From an uncultured Pseudomonadales bacterium (GTDB lineage Bacteria > Pseudomonadota > Gammaproteobacteria > Pseudomonadales > Azotimanducaceae): 35,671 nt of DNA. Below are positions 28,460-35,671 of this stretch, piece by piece; position 1 is the first letter of the stretch; each line of letters starts with the position of its first letter. The notes under the pieces were generated by a model. It was not told where the DNA came from. It saw only the letters and a list, made by a program, of their open reading frames with translations, and ran no database searches. Both the position numbers and the translations under genes were made by a program. The stretch spans positions 1 through 35,671 of the forward strand of contig CAKZWF010000083.1 in NCBI GenBank assembly GCA_937921865.1. The letters run 5' to 3'.

Positions 28460-28464
28460 GCTGA

Positions 28465-29028
28465 TCAGGCGTGTCCGGCGTGGCCGGAGATCAGGTTGAA
28501 GTCGATGCCCAGAGACTTAGCTGCGGCCCCAACCCGCTCAGCAAGCGGGGTATCAAACAACACCTGCGCATCGGCCGGACAGTTCAGCCAGGAGTTCTGC
28601 TGCATTTCCGCGTCCAGCTGACCTTCCCCCCAGCCGGCGTAGCCCAGCGCGACCAGATAGTTTTGCGGCCCGTTGCCCGCAGCGATCGCTTCCAGGACCT
28701 CTCGCGCGGTAGTCAGCATCAGAGCGTTGCCGAGAGCCAGCGAGGATTCGAAATGCTGGTCGTTGGTATGCAGGATGAAGCCACGGTCTGACGCGATCGG
28801 TCCACCCTCGAGCACCTGCACTTCGCTGCAGTTGCTATCCAGGGTCTCGATGTTGAGCTGATCGAGCAGTTCGGCCAGCGTCAGATCCAGCGGTCGATTG
28901 ACCATGATGCCCATTGCACCCTCATCGTTGTGTTCGCAGACATAGGTGATCGTTGCGCCGAAATAAGAACCGGCGAGCGCTGGCATGGCCAGCAGAAACT
29001 GGTCTTTTAGGCAGGATTCAGGAGCCAA
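28465..29028 (-). CDS. yqgE: YqgE/AlgH family protein
   Basis: Function is not firmly known; the P. aeruginosa homologue AlgH was named from an alginate phenotype. The protein of about 187 residues has SCLKDQFLLAMPALAGSYFGATITYVCEHNDEGAMGIMVNRPLDLTL, VLEGGPIASDRGFILH and GYAGWGEGQLDAEMQQNSWL, all family hallmarks. The most plausible start is a TTG at 29028, with AGGTG 6 nt upstream; a GTG at 29037 is the alternative. Either overlaps the end of tonB, indicating coupling. Confidence 0.93.
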   Translation of the reverse strand: MAPESCLKDQFLLAMPALAGSYFGATITYVCEHNDEGAMGIMVNRPLDLTLAELLDQLNIETLDSNCSEVQVLEGGPIASDRGFILHTNDQHFESSLALGNALMLTTAREVLEAIAAGNGPQNYLVALGYAGWGEGQLDAEMQQNSWLNCPADAQVLFDTPLAERVGAAAKSLGIDFNLISGHAGHA

Positions 29029-29875
29029 GCTGGGCACCTGCGCGGGAAAACTTCCAGGTTCGGATGATTTCCAGCTGATCGTATTTTTTCCGCATTTCCA
29101 CTGGAAAGCTCTGGAAAGGGGCTGCCATTCGAACAATTCGCAACGCAGCATCGTCCAGCTGCCGGTAACCGGATGATTCTAAGACCCGGACGTCGGTGAG
29201 CTGACCGTCGTAGTTCAGCACCACCAGCAAGCGCAGATCGCCGTAGATACCAGCCGGGTAGTTGGCGTTGCCAACCCGCTCCACCTTCTGCCGCCACATG
29301 TTGAGATAGGCGGCCTCATCGGCCGACTTGGTGGAGACACTGGTGAGCCGTTTCACTCGAGGCTGATGGGCCAGCGCCTGTTGTTCTACCGCAATCCTTG
29401 CTTCCAGGCTGGCAATCTCCTGCGCCAGCGCATTGATGGTCGGGTCGCTGCTGGTGCTGCTGCTAAGCAGTTCTTCCAAGGGTGTTTCGTCGGAGGTGGT
29501 CACAGTTTCGGTGTCGCTTTGGGTCGCGGTCAGCAGTTCACGCCGCTCAAGCTGTGCGTCAGGGATCGCCGGTAGAGGTTCCGGGACTACTTCGCGAAAC
29601 TGGCTGTCCGAGAACTCGGCTTCCTGAGTCGCAGTAAGCTCGCGAATCTCTTCTTCTGTGCCGCTGCCAAGCTGATTGGATTGAGCGATGAAGTCAGCGT
29701 CTTCCGGGGCCTGGTCATCGCTGTACTGAGCCAGGGTGACCTCGACCGTTGGGCTGTCAGGCATGTTCAACTCGGCGCTGAAGCCCACACCGAGGATGAT
29801 GGCAGCGTGCAGAGATGCTGCCAGAAACAGTGTGAAGCTGAGTCGATCTCTTGAGGTTATTGCGACGCTGGCCAT
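29018..29875 (-). CDS. tonB3: TonB-family energy transducer (TonB3-like, next to type IV pilus genes)
   Basis: The 285-residue protein has an N-terminal membrane anchor (about 13-33, FTLFLAASLHAAIILGVGF, including the SxxxH-type motif) and a C-terminal TonB domain of about 80 residues (YPAGIYGDLRLLVVLNYDG, VRVLESSGYRQLDDAALRIVRMAAPF, IIRTWKF). The central spacer lacks the usual Pro-Glu/Pro-Lys array; it is acidic and Ser/Thr-rich with a coiled-coil segment near 147-165 (INALAQEIASLEARI). In P. aeruginosa tonB3 lies in the same place and affects twitching, so a pilus-linked role is inferred rather than iron uptake. No exbB or exbD is adjacent. Confidence 0.85.
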   Translation of the reverse strand: MASVAITSRDRLSFTLFLAASLHAAIILGVGFSAELNMPDSPTVEVTLAQYSDDQAPEDADFIAQSNQLGSGTEEEIRELTATQEAEFSDSQFREVVPEPLPAIPDAQLERRELLTATQSDTETVTTSDETPLEELLSSSTSSDPTINALAQEIASLEARIAVEQQALAHQPRVKRLTSVSTKSADEAAYLNMWRQKVERVGNANYPAGIYGDLRLLVVLNYDGQLTDVRVLESSGYRQLDDAALRIVRMAAPFQSFPVEMRKKYDQLEIIRTWKFSRAGAQLGS

Positions 29876-29880
29876 TGCCG

Positions 29881-30864
29881 CTACAGTCTGGAAGCTATCT
29901 TATCCATAAGCATACCGGCTATATCGAGTGAAAACTGTGCATCGAGTTCCCGTATGCAGGTTGGACAGGTGACATTGACCTCAGTCAGATAGTCGCCGAT
30001 CACGTCGATGCCAACAAACATCAGACCCCGCTTTTTGAGTTCCGGGCCGACGGTCTCGGCAATCAGGCGGTCTCGATCTGTCAGAGGGCGCCCTTCGCCA
30101 GTGCCACCGGCGGCGAGGTTGCCCCGTGCCTCCCCAACCAGCGGCACACGGGCTAAGGCGTAGGGGATTGGTTCGCCGTCTATCAATAGAATGCGCTTAT
30201 CGCCATCAACGATCTCCGGCAGAAACAGCTGTCCCATAATCTGTTGCTGGCCGAAGTCGGTCAGACTCTCCAGGATCACACCCAGATTCGCGTCACCTTC
30301 CATGACTCTGAATATGTTGGCACCGCCCATGCCGTCGAGCGGTTTGAAGACCACATTCTTGTGCTCGTTTTGAAATACCCGCAACACGTCCTGACGGCGG
30401 CTGATCACCAGCGGTGGGCAGACTTCGGGAAACGCCGTGGCGAAAAACTTCTCGTTGCAGTCGCGTAACGCGCCAGGTCGGTTGACGACGAGAACACCCT
30501 GATCTTCGGCTCGTTCCAGAAAATAGGTGGCGTAGATGTACTCCAGGTTGAACGGCGGATCTTTACGCATCATTATAACGTCGAGGTCTGCAAGCGGAGT
30601 GAGCACTTCCTCACCGGATTCGTACCAGGGACCTTTGGCAGCGTCGACTGGATCGAGTGTTGACGCGTAAGGTTCGGTGAGCCTGGTCTCGCGCATCAGT
30701 GCTTTTGGCACTCCTTCGTGAAGCATCATGTCTTCAACACCAAAGCAGGTAACCTGCCAACCTCGGGCCTGAGCTGAGCGAATCATCGCCAGGCTGCTAT
30801 CTTTTTTTACAGACAGGCCGTCGATAGGATCGATGATGAAAGCTATTCTGATGTCGCGACTCAT
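29881..30864 (-). CDS. gshB: Glutathione synthetase
   Basis: GshB joins gamma-glutamylcysteine and glycine with ATP. The 327-residue protein from the ATG at 30864 starts MSRDIRIAFIIDPIDGLSVKKDSS, the family start, and has the ATP-grasp features MMRKDPPFNLEYIYATYFLERA, VFKPLDGMGGANIF, KRILLIDGEPI, ARGNLAAGGTGEGR and FVGIDVIGDYLTEVNVTCPT, with Cys in place of the usual Ser in the VTSPT-type segment. The reading to 30960 has no family support. It leads gshB-tonB-yqgE-ruvX and diverges from pilG across 401 bp. Confidence 0.96.
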   Translation of the reverse strand: MSRDIRIAFIIDPIDGLSVKKDSSLAMIRSAQARGWQVTCFGVEDMMLHEGVPKALMRETRLTEPYASTLDPVDAAKGPWYESGEEVLTPLADLDVIMMRKDPPFNLEYIYATYFLERAEDQGVLVVNRPGALRDCNEKFFATAFPEVCPPLVISRRQDVLRVFQNEHKNVVFKPLDGMGGANIFRVMEGDANLGVILESLTDFGQQQIMGQLFLPEIVDGDKRILLIDGEPIPYALARVPLVGEARGNLAAGGTGEGRPLTDRDRLIAETVGPELKKRGLMFVGIDVIGDYLTEVNVTCPTCIRELDAQFSLDIAGMLMDKIASRL

Positions 30865-31265
30865 GGTTTTCCGGTTTTGTTGGGGGAGACGGGTGATTGG
30901 CTCTTTGAGCCTGGCTAAAGTACTCAGATGGGCACTGTGCAGCAACCAAAATGAGACCAAATTCCCTTTCCTATCCAGTGCTTATAGATCGATTCTGCGA
31001 AATCGTGATACAAACGCTGCTGTTCGGCGGGTGGTCTGAAGATGCGAATTCAACTGCTTGACGCCGTGCAACTTGACCGGTGTTGGCTCTGGTGGCCTGC
31101 GCAACGCACCGACAGCTTGGCAAGAGGCCTGGCGGCAACCGTTAAACACCGGTTCGGATAAGCCGGCACACGGCAATTGCAGCTCTTGAGGACTCGCAGG
31201 CAGTCGATGGATCGACGGTTAACAATTGGACGGTTGACGATTGGTTGACGTTTGAAGGAACAACA
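30865..31265. other. 401-bp gshB-pilG intergenic region without a gene
   Basis: No convincing reading frame was found on either strand. The region holds a short hairpin GGCTC-TTT-GAGCC at 30899-30911, a dyad AACCG-N8-CGGTT at 31137-31154, the palindrome GCAATTGC at 31173-31180 and the 15-bp repeats described separately. It should contain the pilG operon promoter, but no well-spaced sigma-70 or sigma-54 pair stands out. Confidence 0.6.
31214..31254 (+). repeat. 15-bp tandem repeat just upstream of pilG
   Basis: GACGGTTAACAATTG (31214-31228) and GACGGTTGACGATTG (31229-31243) are followed by a partial third copy GTTGACGTTTG (31244-31254), immediately before the pilG ribosome site GAAGGA. Confidence 0.65.
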
Positions 31266-31661
31266 ATGGACCAGATGAGAAAGGAAGAGGCACTTCAAGG
31301 CGTCAAGGTCTTAGTCATTGACGACAGTAAGACGATTCGCCGATCAGCCGAAAACCTGCTTGCCAAAGAGGGTTATGATGTCATCACCGCCACCGATGGT
31401 TTTGATGCTCTGGCCAAAATTGCCGATTCACGCCCTGAGATCATCTTTGTCGATATCATGATGCCGAGACTGGATGGTTATCAGACCTGCGCACTGATTA
31501 AAAACAACAGCGAGTTCAAGACCACGCCAGTGGTCATGCTCTCCAGTAAGGATGGACTTTTCGATAAAGCCAAAGGGCGCATTGTCGGGTCCGACCGCTA
31601 CATTACCAAGCCGTTCAGCAAAGAAGAGTTGCTGGGCACTATCCGTACCCTAGTGCAGTGA
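31266..31661 (+). CDS. pilG: Twitching motility response regulator PilG
   Basis: PilG is a CheY-like receiver of the Pil-Chp system that promotes pilus extension and cAMP signalling. From the ATG at 31266 (GAAGGA upstream) the protein is 131 residues: VKVLVIDDSKTIRRSAENLL with the acidic pair Asp19-Asp20, phospho-acceptor Asp63 in FVDIMMPRLDG, MLSSKDG and the lysine motif ITKPFSKEEL. It has no output domain. An upstream in-frame codon at 31245 would add seven residues without benefit. It is the first gene of the operon. Confidence 0.95.
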   Translation: MDQMRKEEALQGVKVLVIDDSKTIRRSAENLLAKEGYDVITATDGFDALAKIADSRPEIIFVDIMMPRLDGYQTCALIKNNSEFKTTPVVMLSSKDGLFDKAKGRIVGSDRYITKPFSKEELLGTIRTLVQ

Positions 31662-31677
31662 AAGAGGCCAGCAGCGG

Positions 31678-32043
31678 ATGGCACGGATCCTAGTAGTTGA
31701 CGATTCTCCGACGGAGACGCATCAATTCGTCAACGCGTTAGCGCGCCACGGCCACCAGGTTCTGACGGCGGCCAGCGGCAGTGACGGTATCACCATGGCT
31801 TCAGAGGAACTGCCCGACGTCATCCTGATGGATGTTGTGATGCCGGGAATCAACGGTTTCCAGGCAACCCGACAGCTGACCAAAGGTGAAAATACCTGCC
31901 ATATTCCGGTCATCATCGTGTCGTCTAAAAGCCAGGACGCAGATCGCGTCTGGGGCGAGCGACAGGGAGCTTGTGGCTATCTCACCAAACCGGTAGACGA
32001 TCGTGTGCTCATCAGCACGGTCAATGATGTGTTGAGCGATTGA
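31678..32043 (+). CDS. pilH: Twitching motility response regulator PilH
   Basis: PilH is the second CheY-like receiver of the Pil-Chp system, acting mainly on retraction or as a phosphate sink. The 121-residue protein has ILVVDDSPTETH (Asp8-Asp9), phospho-acceptor Asp52 in LMDVVMPGINGFQATRQL, VSSKSQDADRVWGERQGACGYLTKPV, all typical of PilH. There is no output domain. It lies 16 bp after pilG, and pilI starts 2 bp after its stop. Confidence 0.95.
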   Translation: MARILVVDDSPTETHQFVNALARHGHQVLTAASGSDGITMASEELPDVILMDVVMPGINGFQATRQLTKGENTCHIPVIIVSSKSQDADRVWGERQGACGYLTKPVDDRVLISTVNDVLSD

Positions 32044-32045
32044 CC

Positions 32046-32591
32046 ATGGCAAAGAGTCAGGCGCTCAATATTCTTAACGAAATCAAAGCGGCGACGTTTC
32101 AGAACGCCGCCCAGCTGCCACTGAAAGAAAGCGCTCACCCTGAATGGCAGGGACTGGGTTTTCAGGTTGGCGGACTGCGACTGGTCGTCAGCATGGGCGA
32201 AATCAGTGAAATCATGCAGGTGCCCAAGATCGCGCCATTGCCAGGCGTAAAGTCCTGGATCCTGGGTATTGCTAACGTTCGAGGCAGACTTGTACCAGTG
32301 GTGGATCTGCACGACTACCTGAGCATGGCGCCCACGGTGCCGATGGCGCGGTGGCGGGTGCTGCTGGTTGAAGACGAAGATCTGGTTGCCGGCTTGCTGG
32401 TAGAGCAGTCACTGGGTATTCAGCACTTTCTATCGGCCAGCTACGAAGAGGTGACTGCCGATTCGGTAGAAGGTTTGAAACCATATGTACGAGGAGCCTT
32501 CCGTCATGGCGGGCGCGTCTATTACGAAGCACATCTCAAGTCGATATTGCGAGACGAAAAGTTTTTCGATGTTGCTGAACGGACTAAGTAA
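32046..32591 (+). CDS. pilI: CheW-like adaptor PilI
   Basis: PilI is the CheW-type coupling protein that links the chemoreceptor PilJ to the histidine kinase ChpA. The 181-residue protein has the CheW fold: FQVGGLRLVVSMGEISEIMQVPKIAPLPGVKSWILGIANVRGRLVPVVDLHDYL, then RVLLVEDEDLVAGLLVEQSLGIQ and VRGAFRHGGRVYYEAHLKSIL. The ATG at 32046 is chosen over a TTG at 32040. It is located between pilH and pilJ in the standard order. Confidence 0.94.
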   Translation: MAKSQALNILNEIKAATFQNAAQLPLKESAHPEWQGLGFQVGGLRLVVSMGEISEIMQVPKIAPLPGVKSWILGIANVRGRLVPVVDLHDYLSMAPTVPMARWRVLLVEDEDLVAGLLVEQSLGIQHFLSASYEEVTADSVEGLKPYVRGAFRHGGRVYYEAHLKSILRDEKFFDVAERTK

Positions 32592-32603
32592 CAGGAAAGG
32601 GAT

Positions 32604-33824
32604 ATGAAATCAGGAAAGCTCTCTCCCATGTTGGTAACTTTGTTACTGGCGCTGGCGGGTACCTTGTCGGGGTTGGCGTATGTCATTCTCACCGACGAAA
32701 CAGCGATGGTGAATAACAGCGGTCTGCTGTTTGCCGTGGGCGGTATTGTACTGGTCGCAATCATCGGTCTGGTCATGATTCGTGACACCCGCAAGCAGTT
32801 GACCGAGCAGGCATCGCAGAATGAGCGTAACCAGGCGGCAATTCTGCAGCTGCTCGATGAAATTGCTGATCTGGCGGAAGGTGATCTGACGATTCATGCG
32901 TCTGTAACAGAAAACTTCACAGGTGCGATTGCAGACTCGATCAACTTCGCGATCGATCAGATGCGCGGGCTGGTATCAAATATCAACAGCCTCTCTCGCC
33001 AGGTAGCCAGTGCGGCTGGTGATACTCAGGGCACCGCTGGAAATCTGTCTAAAGCAGCTGAGAATCAGGCCAAAGAGATTGGCGCAGCCTCTCAGGCGAT
33101 CAACGAAATGGCGGTTTCGATTGACCAGGTATCTTCCAACGCAGCCGAGTCTGCGGCGGTGGCTGAACGTGCGGTTGAGATTGCCAGCAACGGCTCAGAG
33201 GTTGTGCAGGCGACGATCAAAGGTATGGATACGATTCGCAGCCAGATTCAGGAAACCTCCAAGCGAATTAAGCGTCTGGGTGAATCTTCTCAGGAAATTG
33301 GCGACATCGTATCGTTGATTAACGACATTGCGGATCAGACCAACATCCTGTCTTTGAACGCTGCTATTCAGGCCTCGATGGCTGGTGACGCCGGCCGGGG
33401 TTTTGCGGTGGTTGCGGATGAAGTCCAACGTCTGGCGGAACGTTCCAGTGCAGCAACCAAACAGATTGCAGCGTTGGTGAAAACGATTCAGACAGATACC
33501 AATGAGGCAGTCATCTCGATGGAGCAGACGACGTCTGAGGTGGTTGGCGGTGCCAAGCGTGCTCAGGACGCTGGCGTGGCGCTTGAAGAAATTGAAACGA
33601 CCTCCACCAACCTGGCTGAGCTGATCCAGAACATTTCCAACGCTGCCCGTCAGCAGGCGGCATCCGCTGGACACATTTCCAATACCATGACGGTCATTCA
33701 GGAGATTACCGGTCAGACGGTTGATACCACCGAGAAAACTGCAGAGTCGATCGGTAAACTGACCCAGATGGCGCATGAGATGCGCGAATCGGTAGGTGGC
33801 TTCAACCTGCCTGAACAGAGATAG
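32604..33824 (+). CDS. pilJ: Chemoreceptor PilJ lacking the periplasmic sensory domain
   Basis: PilJ is the methyl-accepting receptor of the Pil-Chp pathway. At 406 residues it is far shorter than the roughly 680 of P. aeruginosa PilJ. TM1 (9-29) and TM2 (41-59) are separated by only about ten residues, so the tandem PilJ ectodomain is missing. The rest is PilJ-like: a HAMP-type segment with LLDEIADLAEGDLTIHASVTENFTGAIADSINFAIDQMRGLV, then a coiled signalling domain with the tip SLNAAIQASMAGDAGRGFAVVADEVQRLAERS. The frame is open throughout and the ends are normal, so this is a clean domain loss, not a frameshift. AGGAAAGGGA lies before the ATG. Confidence 0.92.
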   Translation: MKSGKLSPMLVTLLLALAGTLSGLAYVILTDETAMVNNSGLLFAVGGIVLVAIIGLVMIRDTRKQLTEQASQNERNQAAILQLLDEIADLAEGDLTIHASVTENFTGAIADSINFAIDQMRGLVSNINSLSRQVASAAGDTQGTAGNLSKAAENQAKEIGAASQAINEMAVSIDQVSSNAAESAAVAERAVEIASNGSEVVQATIKGMDTIRSQIQETSKRIKRLGESSQEIGDIVSLINDIADQTNILSLNAAIQASMAGDAGRGFAVVADEVQRLAERSSAATKQIAALVKTIQTDTNEAVISMEQTTSEVVGGAKRAQDAGVALEEIETTSTNLAELIQNISNAARQQAASAGHISNTMTVIQEITGQTVDTTEKTAESIGKLTQMAHEMRESVGGFNLPEQR

Positions 33825-33853
33825 CGCCAGGACGGCGCCGGAAATAGACGCAT

Positions 33854-35671
33854 ATGGCGACAAGCCGAGATCATTTTGCCCTTGATTGGATTAAAGGGGA
33901 GCTCTTCGAAACGCTGAACAGCGCCCGCGAAGCGTTAGAGGCGTATGTTGAGTCCGAAGGGGATGAAACCCTCATACGTGCCTGTCTGACCAGTCTCCAC
34001 CAGGTGCACGGTACGCTGGTCATGCTTGAGCTCGAAGGGCTTTCGCTGCTGGCCGATCATCTTGAGCGACTGGCTCAGAATATGATGCAGGGTAAGGTCG
34101 ACGCGGAAGCCGCTGCCAGTCAGACCCTAATGCAGGGCATTCTTGAACTTCCAGGTCACATCGACGAGATTCAGCAGGGCCAGCCGGATTCTGTTCAGAA
34201 CGTCATTAAGCTGGTCAACGAAGCCCGCGTCCATCTGGGTGAGTCGCCGATTGGTGGTGCTGCCAGTATTGATGGAGGCGCCAGCAATTCTGCTATCTCT
34301 CGATTTGAGCAGATAGACGGCGTCGATAAGGTGCGGAAAATCCGTGCGGCCTATCAGCAGGTGCTGTTGTCGATCCTGAAAGGTGAAGACCCGTCTGGCT
34401 CGCTTGGCATGCTCAGTAAAATTGCTCAGGGGCTGGAGCGCGTCTGTGAAGGCACGTCGCGTACTGCGCAATGGCAGGCGTTTGCGGAATTTGTTGCCAG
34501 TCTGCGTAGTGTGCCAGGCCCACTACCTGGGACTGCAGTAAAACTGCTGCGTCGCGTTGATTCGGAAATCCGCATTCTGGCACAGGAAGGCTCTGCGGCT
34601 TTACAGAAGCCTTTTGCGACGGAGCTGGTGCAGCAACTTGTTGCCGCCTGCCGAGAGCGTGGCCACGACACTGTTCGCCTCGGTGAGCTGGAAGCGGCCG
34701 TTAGTGATACCGCAGATGCTGGTGGATTGGTGATTTCTGGCCGTCAGGCGCTGGCAAGCGCAGCCGGAGCGCTGCGCGAAGAGCTGGTGCTGCTCAAAGA
34801 TCAGCTTGATCTCAGTGTGCGCGCCGATCATGGTGCGCCCGAAGATCTGATCTCAATGATCGCGCCATTGAAACAGATTGGCAGTACTCTCTCGCTGCTG
34901 GGTTTTGAAAGCTCAAAAAGCATCGTAGCAGACCAGATTGATGTGCTTAATCAGGCTACCGTAGGACATGCGCTGGATCAGTCGACGCTGATGGCTGTTG
35001 CCAGCGCGCTGGTTCAGGTTGATGAAAACCTCGCCAGTTTTACCCAGAGTGGCAAAGGTGAAGTAGAAAAGATCACCGACGATGCTGAGCGTGCGGTTAC
35101 CGTTGAGGCCCGGCAGGGGCTTGAGCTGGTCAAACAGAGCATCGTCGATTTTATCTCGTCCAAGTGGGACCCACGACACCTGGAACAGACCAATAGCCAG
35201 CTGGCATCGATCTGCGGTGCGCTCGATATGATCCCGTTGCCACGCGCATCGAGGCTGTTGGCAAGTTGCAGCGCATATATCACCGAAGAGCTGGGCGCGG
35301 GACGTGCGCCCAGCTGGGATGAATTAGATAACCTTGCAGACGCGATCAGTGGCGTTGACTACTACCTGGAACGTCTTGCCGAAGACAGCAGTGTCGGCGC
35401 TGAAGACATTCTGGAGATTGTTGAGCGCAGCCTGCAGACGTTGGGCATAACCGATTCGATGGCAAGCGCTGCCGCTGCAGGCACCCTTGCTGACATGCAG
35501 TTTGTGCCCGCCGCAAACGCAGCAGCTGAGAGTGAAGAAGCGTCTTCCGAACGGCAGACAAAGACCGAAGATATCGCCCAACCCGACCTGCACTCAACCG
35601 ACGAGACGCATAGCCAGTTGGAGGTGGAAGAGCCTTCAGCGGTTAAAGAGCCCTCAGCGGAGCCTTCAGCG
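33854..35671 (+). CDS. chpA: Pil-Chp hybrid histidine kinase ChpA/PilL, N-terminal part (runs off the window)
   Basis: ChpA is the very large CheA-like kinase of the Pil-Chp system, with multiple phosphotransfer domains before its kinase and receiver domains. The frame is open from the ATG at 33854 (GGAAAT upstream) to the edge, 606 codons. An N-terminal Hpt-like helical domain has LHQVHGTLVMLEL with His49 in the phospho-acceptor position, although the usual HxxKG lysine is His52. A related region near 450-480 (TNSQLASICGALDMIPLPRASRLLASC) keeps the pattern without the histidine. FimL-like helical sequence lies between. From about 550 an acidic Ala/Glu/Ser linker begins. Later Hpt, kinase, CheW and receiver domains lie outside. 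pilK does not intervene between pilJ and chpA. Confidence 0.9.
   Translation, partial: MATSRDHFALDWIKGELFETLNSAREALEAYVESEGDETLIRACLTSLHQVHGTLVMLELEGLSLLADHLERLAQNMMQGKVDAEAAASQTLMQGILELPGHIDEIQQGQPDSVQNVIKLVNEARVHLGESPIGGAASIDGGASNSAISRFEQIDGVDKVRKIRAAYQQVLLSILKGEDPSGSLGMLSKIAQGLERVCEGTSRTAQWQAFAEFVASLRSVPGPLPGTAVKLLRRVDSEIRILAQEGSAALQKPFATELVQQLVAACRERGHDTVRLGELEAAVSDTADAGGLVISGRQALASAAGALREELVLLKDQLDLSVRADHGAPEDLISMIAPLKQIGSTLSLLGFESSKSIVADQIDVLNQATVGHALDQSTLMAVASALVQVDENLASFTQSGKGEVEKITDDAERAVTVEARQGLELVKQSIVDFISSKWDPRHLEQTNSQLASICGALDMIPLPRASRLLASCSAYITEELGAGRAPSWDELDNLADAISGVDYYLERLAEDSSVGAEDILEIVERSLQTLGITDSMASAAAAGTLADMQFVPAANAAAESEEASSERQTKTEDIAQPDLHSTDETHSQLEVEEPSAVKEPSAEPSA
35630..35671 (+). 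repeat. EPSA-coding direct repeats at the window edge
   Basis: GAGCC(T/C)TCAGCG occurs at 35630-35641, 35648-35659 and 35660-35671, coding EPSA units in the linker of chpA. The array continues beyond the window or ends at it. Confidence 0.7.

Noticed and set aside
30915..30930. SlmA binding site around GTACTCA
   Set aside because: Only half of the palindromic SlmA site is matched.
31164..31180. Sigma-54-like promoter (GGCAC...TTGCA) ahead of pilG
   Set aside because: GG and GC are 12 bp apart instead of the required 10.

Overview
The window is a dense chromosomal core-genome segment from a free-living gammaproteobacterium related to the Pseudomonadales or neighbouring marine lineages. Protein families and gene order point there: spoT-rpoZ-gmk-yicC / rph-pyrE, slmA-argB-algC-coaBC / radC-rpmBG-mutM-coaD-rsmD / ftsYEX-rpoH, trmB / hemW-rdgB-DUF4426-metWX-yggT-proC-yggS / pilTU / ruvX-yqgE-tonB-gshB / pilGHIJ-chpA. 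From memory these are two blocks that lie separately on either side of the origin in Pseudomonas aeruginosa and are joined here at rpmG/mutM. No mobile element, CRISPR array, tRNA or rRNA was recognised. The assignment to lineage rests on synteny and remembered protein resemblance, not on a search.

Layout. 1-3007 (minus): yicC, gmk, rpoZ and the start of spoT (nucleotide metabolism and stringent response). 3249-5376 (plus): rph, pyrE and a secreted coiled-coil DUF4124 protein. 5373-10913 (minus): coaBC, a long membrane-anchored AlgC, argB and slmA. 11014-13595 (plus): radC, rpmB, rpmG, mutM and a small membrane protein. 13656-14756 (minus): coaD and rsmD. 14802-19647 (plus): ftsY, ftsE, ftsX, a complex rpoH leader, rpoH, DUF423 and trmB. 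19674-25668 (minus): an eight-gene, tightly overlapped operon from yggS to hemW. 25837-28042 (plus): the twitching ATPases pilT and pilU. 28076-30864 (minus): gshB, tonB, yqgE, ruvX. 31266 to the right edge (plus): the Pil-Chp chemosensory operon pilG, pilH, pilI, pilJ and the first 606 codons of chpA/pilL.

The most interesting region is the 265-bp leader of rpoH (17463-17727). It carries a perfect CIRCE operator (TTAGCACTC-N9-GAGTGCTAA), the binding site of the heat-shock repressor HrcA, laid over a plausible sigma-70 promoter. Two more dyads follow, then five 15-bp tandem repeats inside an unannotated 56-codon basic reading frame whose stop codon overlaps the rpoH start as ATGA. This suggests rpoH (sigma-32) is under HrcA control and perhaps translationally coupled to a leader peptide.

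Other points: PilJ is only 406 residues and its two membrane segments are joined by a loop of about ten residues, so the usual periplasmic PilJ sensory domain is absent; pilK is also missing. AlgC carries an N-terminal two-TM, periplasmic-domain extension of about 430 residues. Many genes start with GTG or TTG; mutM must start at TTG, because only that start places the catalytic proline at position 2.
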